From CAYURH01 sp964447105 (GTDB lineage: Bacteria; Patescibacteriota; Saccharimonadia; Saccharimonadales; EFPC-124), in assembly GCA_964447105.1 (NCBI GenBank), contig CAYURH010000028.1:1-5512 (forward strand): a DNA stretch of 5,512 nt. The letters run 5' to 3'. The notes under the pieces are model-generated. The model was not told the origin of the DNA and searched no databases. It saw nothing but the letters and a program-made list of their open reading frames with translations. Position numbers and translations under genes: made by a program. The number at the start of each line of letters is the position of its first letter. Positions within the stretch are counted from its first letter, which is position 1. This document shows, piece after piece, positions 5,504-5,512 of this stretch.

Positions 5504-5512
5504 GAACCCACA
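5484..5512 (-). tRNA. tRNA 3' part (T-arm, acceptor strand, encoded CCA), cut by the window edge
   Basis: On the minus strand the T stem GTGGG/CCCAC (5511-5507 and 5499-5495) encloses the loop TTCAAGT, followed by acceptor strand CTCGCCC (5494-5488), discriminator A and encoded CCA (5486-5484). The anticodon lies outside the window, so the amino acid cannot be named. The 5' acceptor strand is predicted to read GGGCGAG. Confidence 0.88.

Noticed and set aside
1..5512. CRISPR array or insertion sequence.
   Set aside because: There are no regularly spaced repeats and no transposase. The only long direct repeat is the tRNA-end pair.

Overview
The window is bacterial. It has five protein genes, a hammerhead ribozyme joined to a dense block of hairpins in the one sizeable intergenic gap, and the 3' end of a tRNA gene at the right edge. 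TAG, TAA and TGA all serve as stops and TGA is never read through, so the code is standard. This excludes UGA-glycine lineages such as Gracilibacteria. GC is near 50 percent and genes are tightly packed. The first gene resembles a divergent carbohydrate-kinase-fold protein I associate with Candidate Phyla Radiation bacteria. I therefore lean towards Patescibacteria, possibly Saccharibacteria, but this is inference from recall and not proven by any marker here.

Layout. 1-615 (+): 3' part of a YjeF C-terminal/ribokinase-fold protein, cut by the window edge. 616-668 (-): a complete type III hammerhead ribozyme that begins at the base after that gene's stop codon. 672-873: six consecutive local hairpin domains, the last with a nested arm, with no convincing coding content, best read as the RNA upstream of the ribozyme on the minus strand. 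913-1494 (+): a membrane protein with two SWEET/PQ-loop-like halves. 1537-2526 (+): a PAP2/AUR1-type membrane phosphatase or phosphotransferase. Each of these two genes has a TATAAT box ending 6-7 bases before its ATG, which implies leaderless mRNAs.

5166-2510 (-): a two-gene operon joined by an ATGA overlap. It encodes a GtrA-family membrane protein and a 730-residue fusion of a GT2 polyprenyl-phosphate-sugar synthase with a GT-C (GT39/ArnT-like) membrane glycosyltransferase. Together they would make a lipid-linked sugar, flip it and transfer it to a target outside the membrane: a Gtr-like three-activity module carried by two genes. The operon converges on the PAP2 gene and the two overlap by 17 bases.

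5217-5512: a tRNA 3' end with encoded CCA on the minus strand, followed by a 17-bp perfect inverted repeat, a 103-bp segment with two strong hairpins, a second 22-bp exact copy of the tRNA 3' end, and a strong two-way terminator. This looks like a displaced tRNA end, either an old attachment site or a decayed tandem tRNA.

The most notable item is the hammerhead ribozyme, whose catalytic core matches the consensus at every position, together with the uncharacterised structured RNA it would release.
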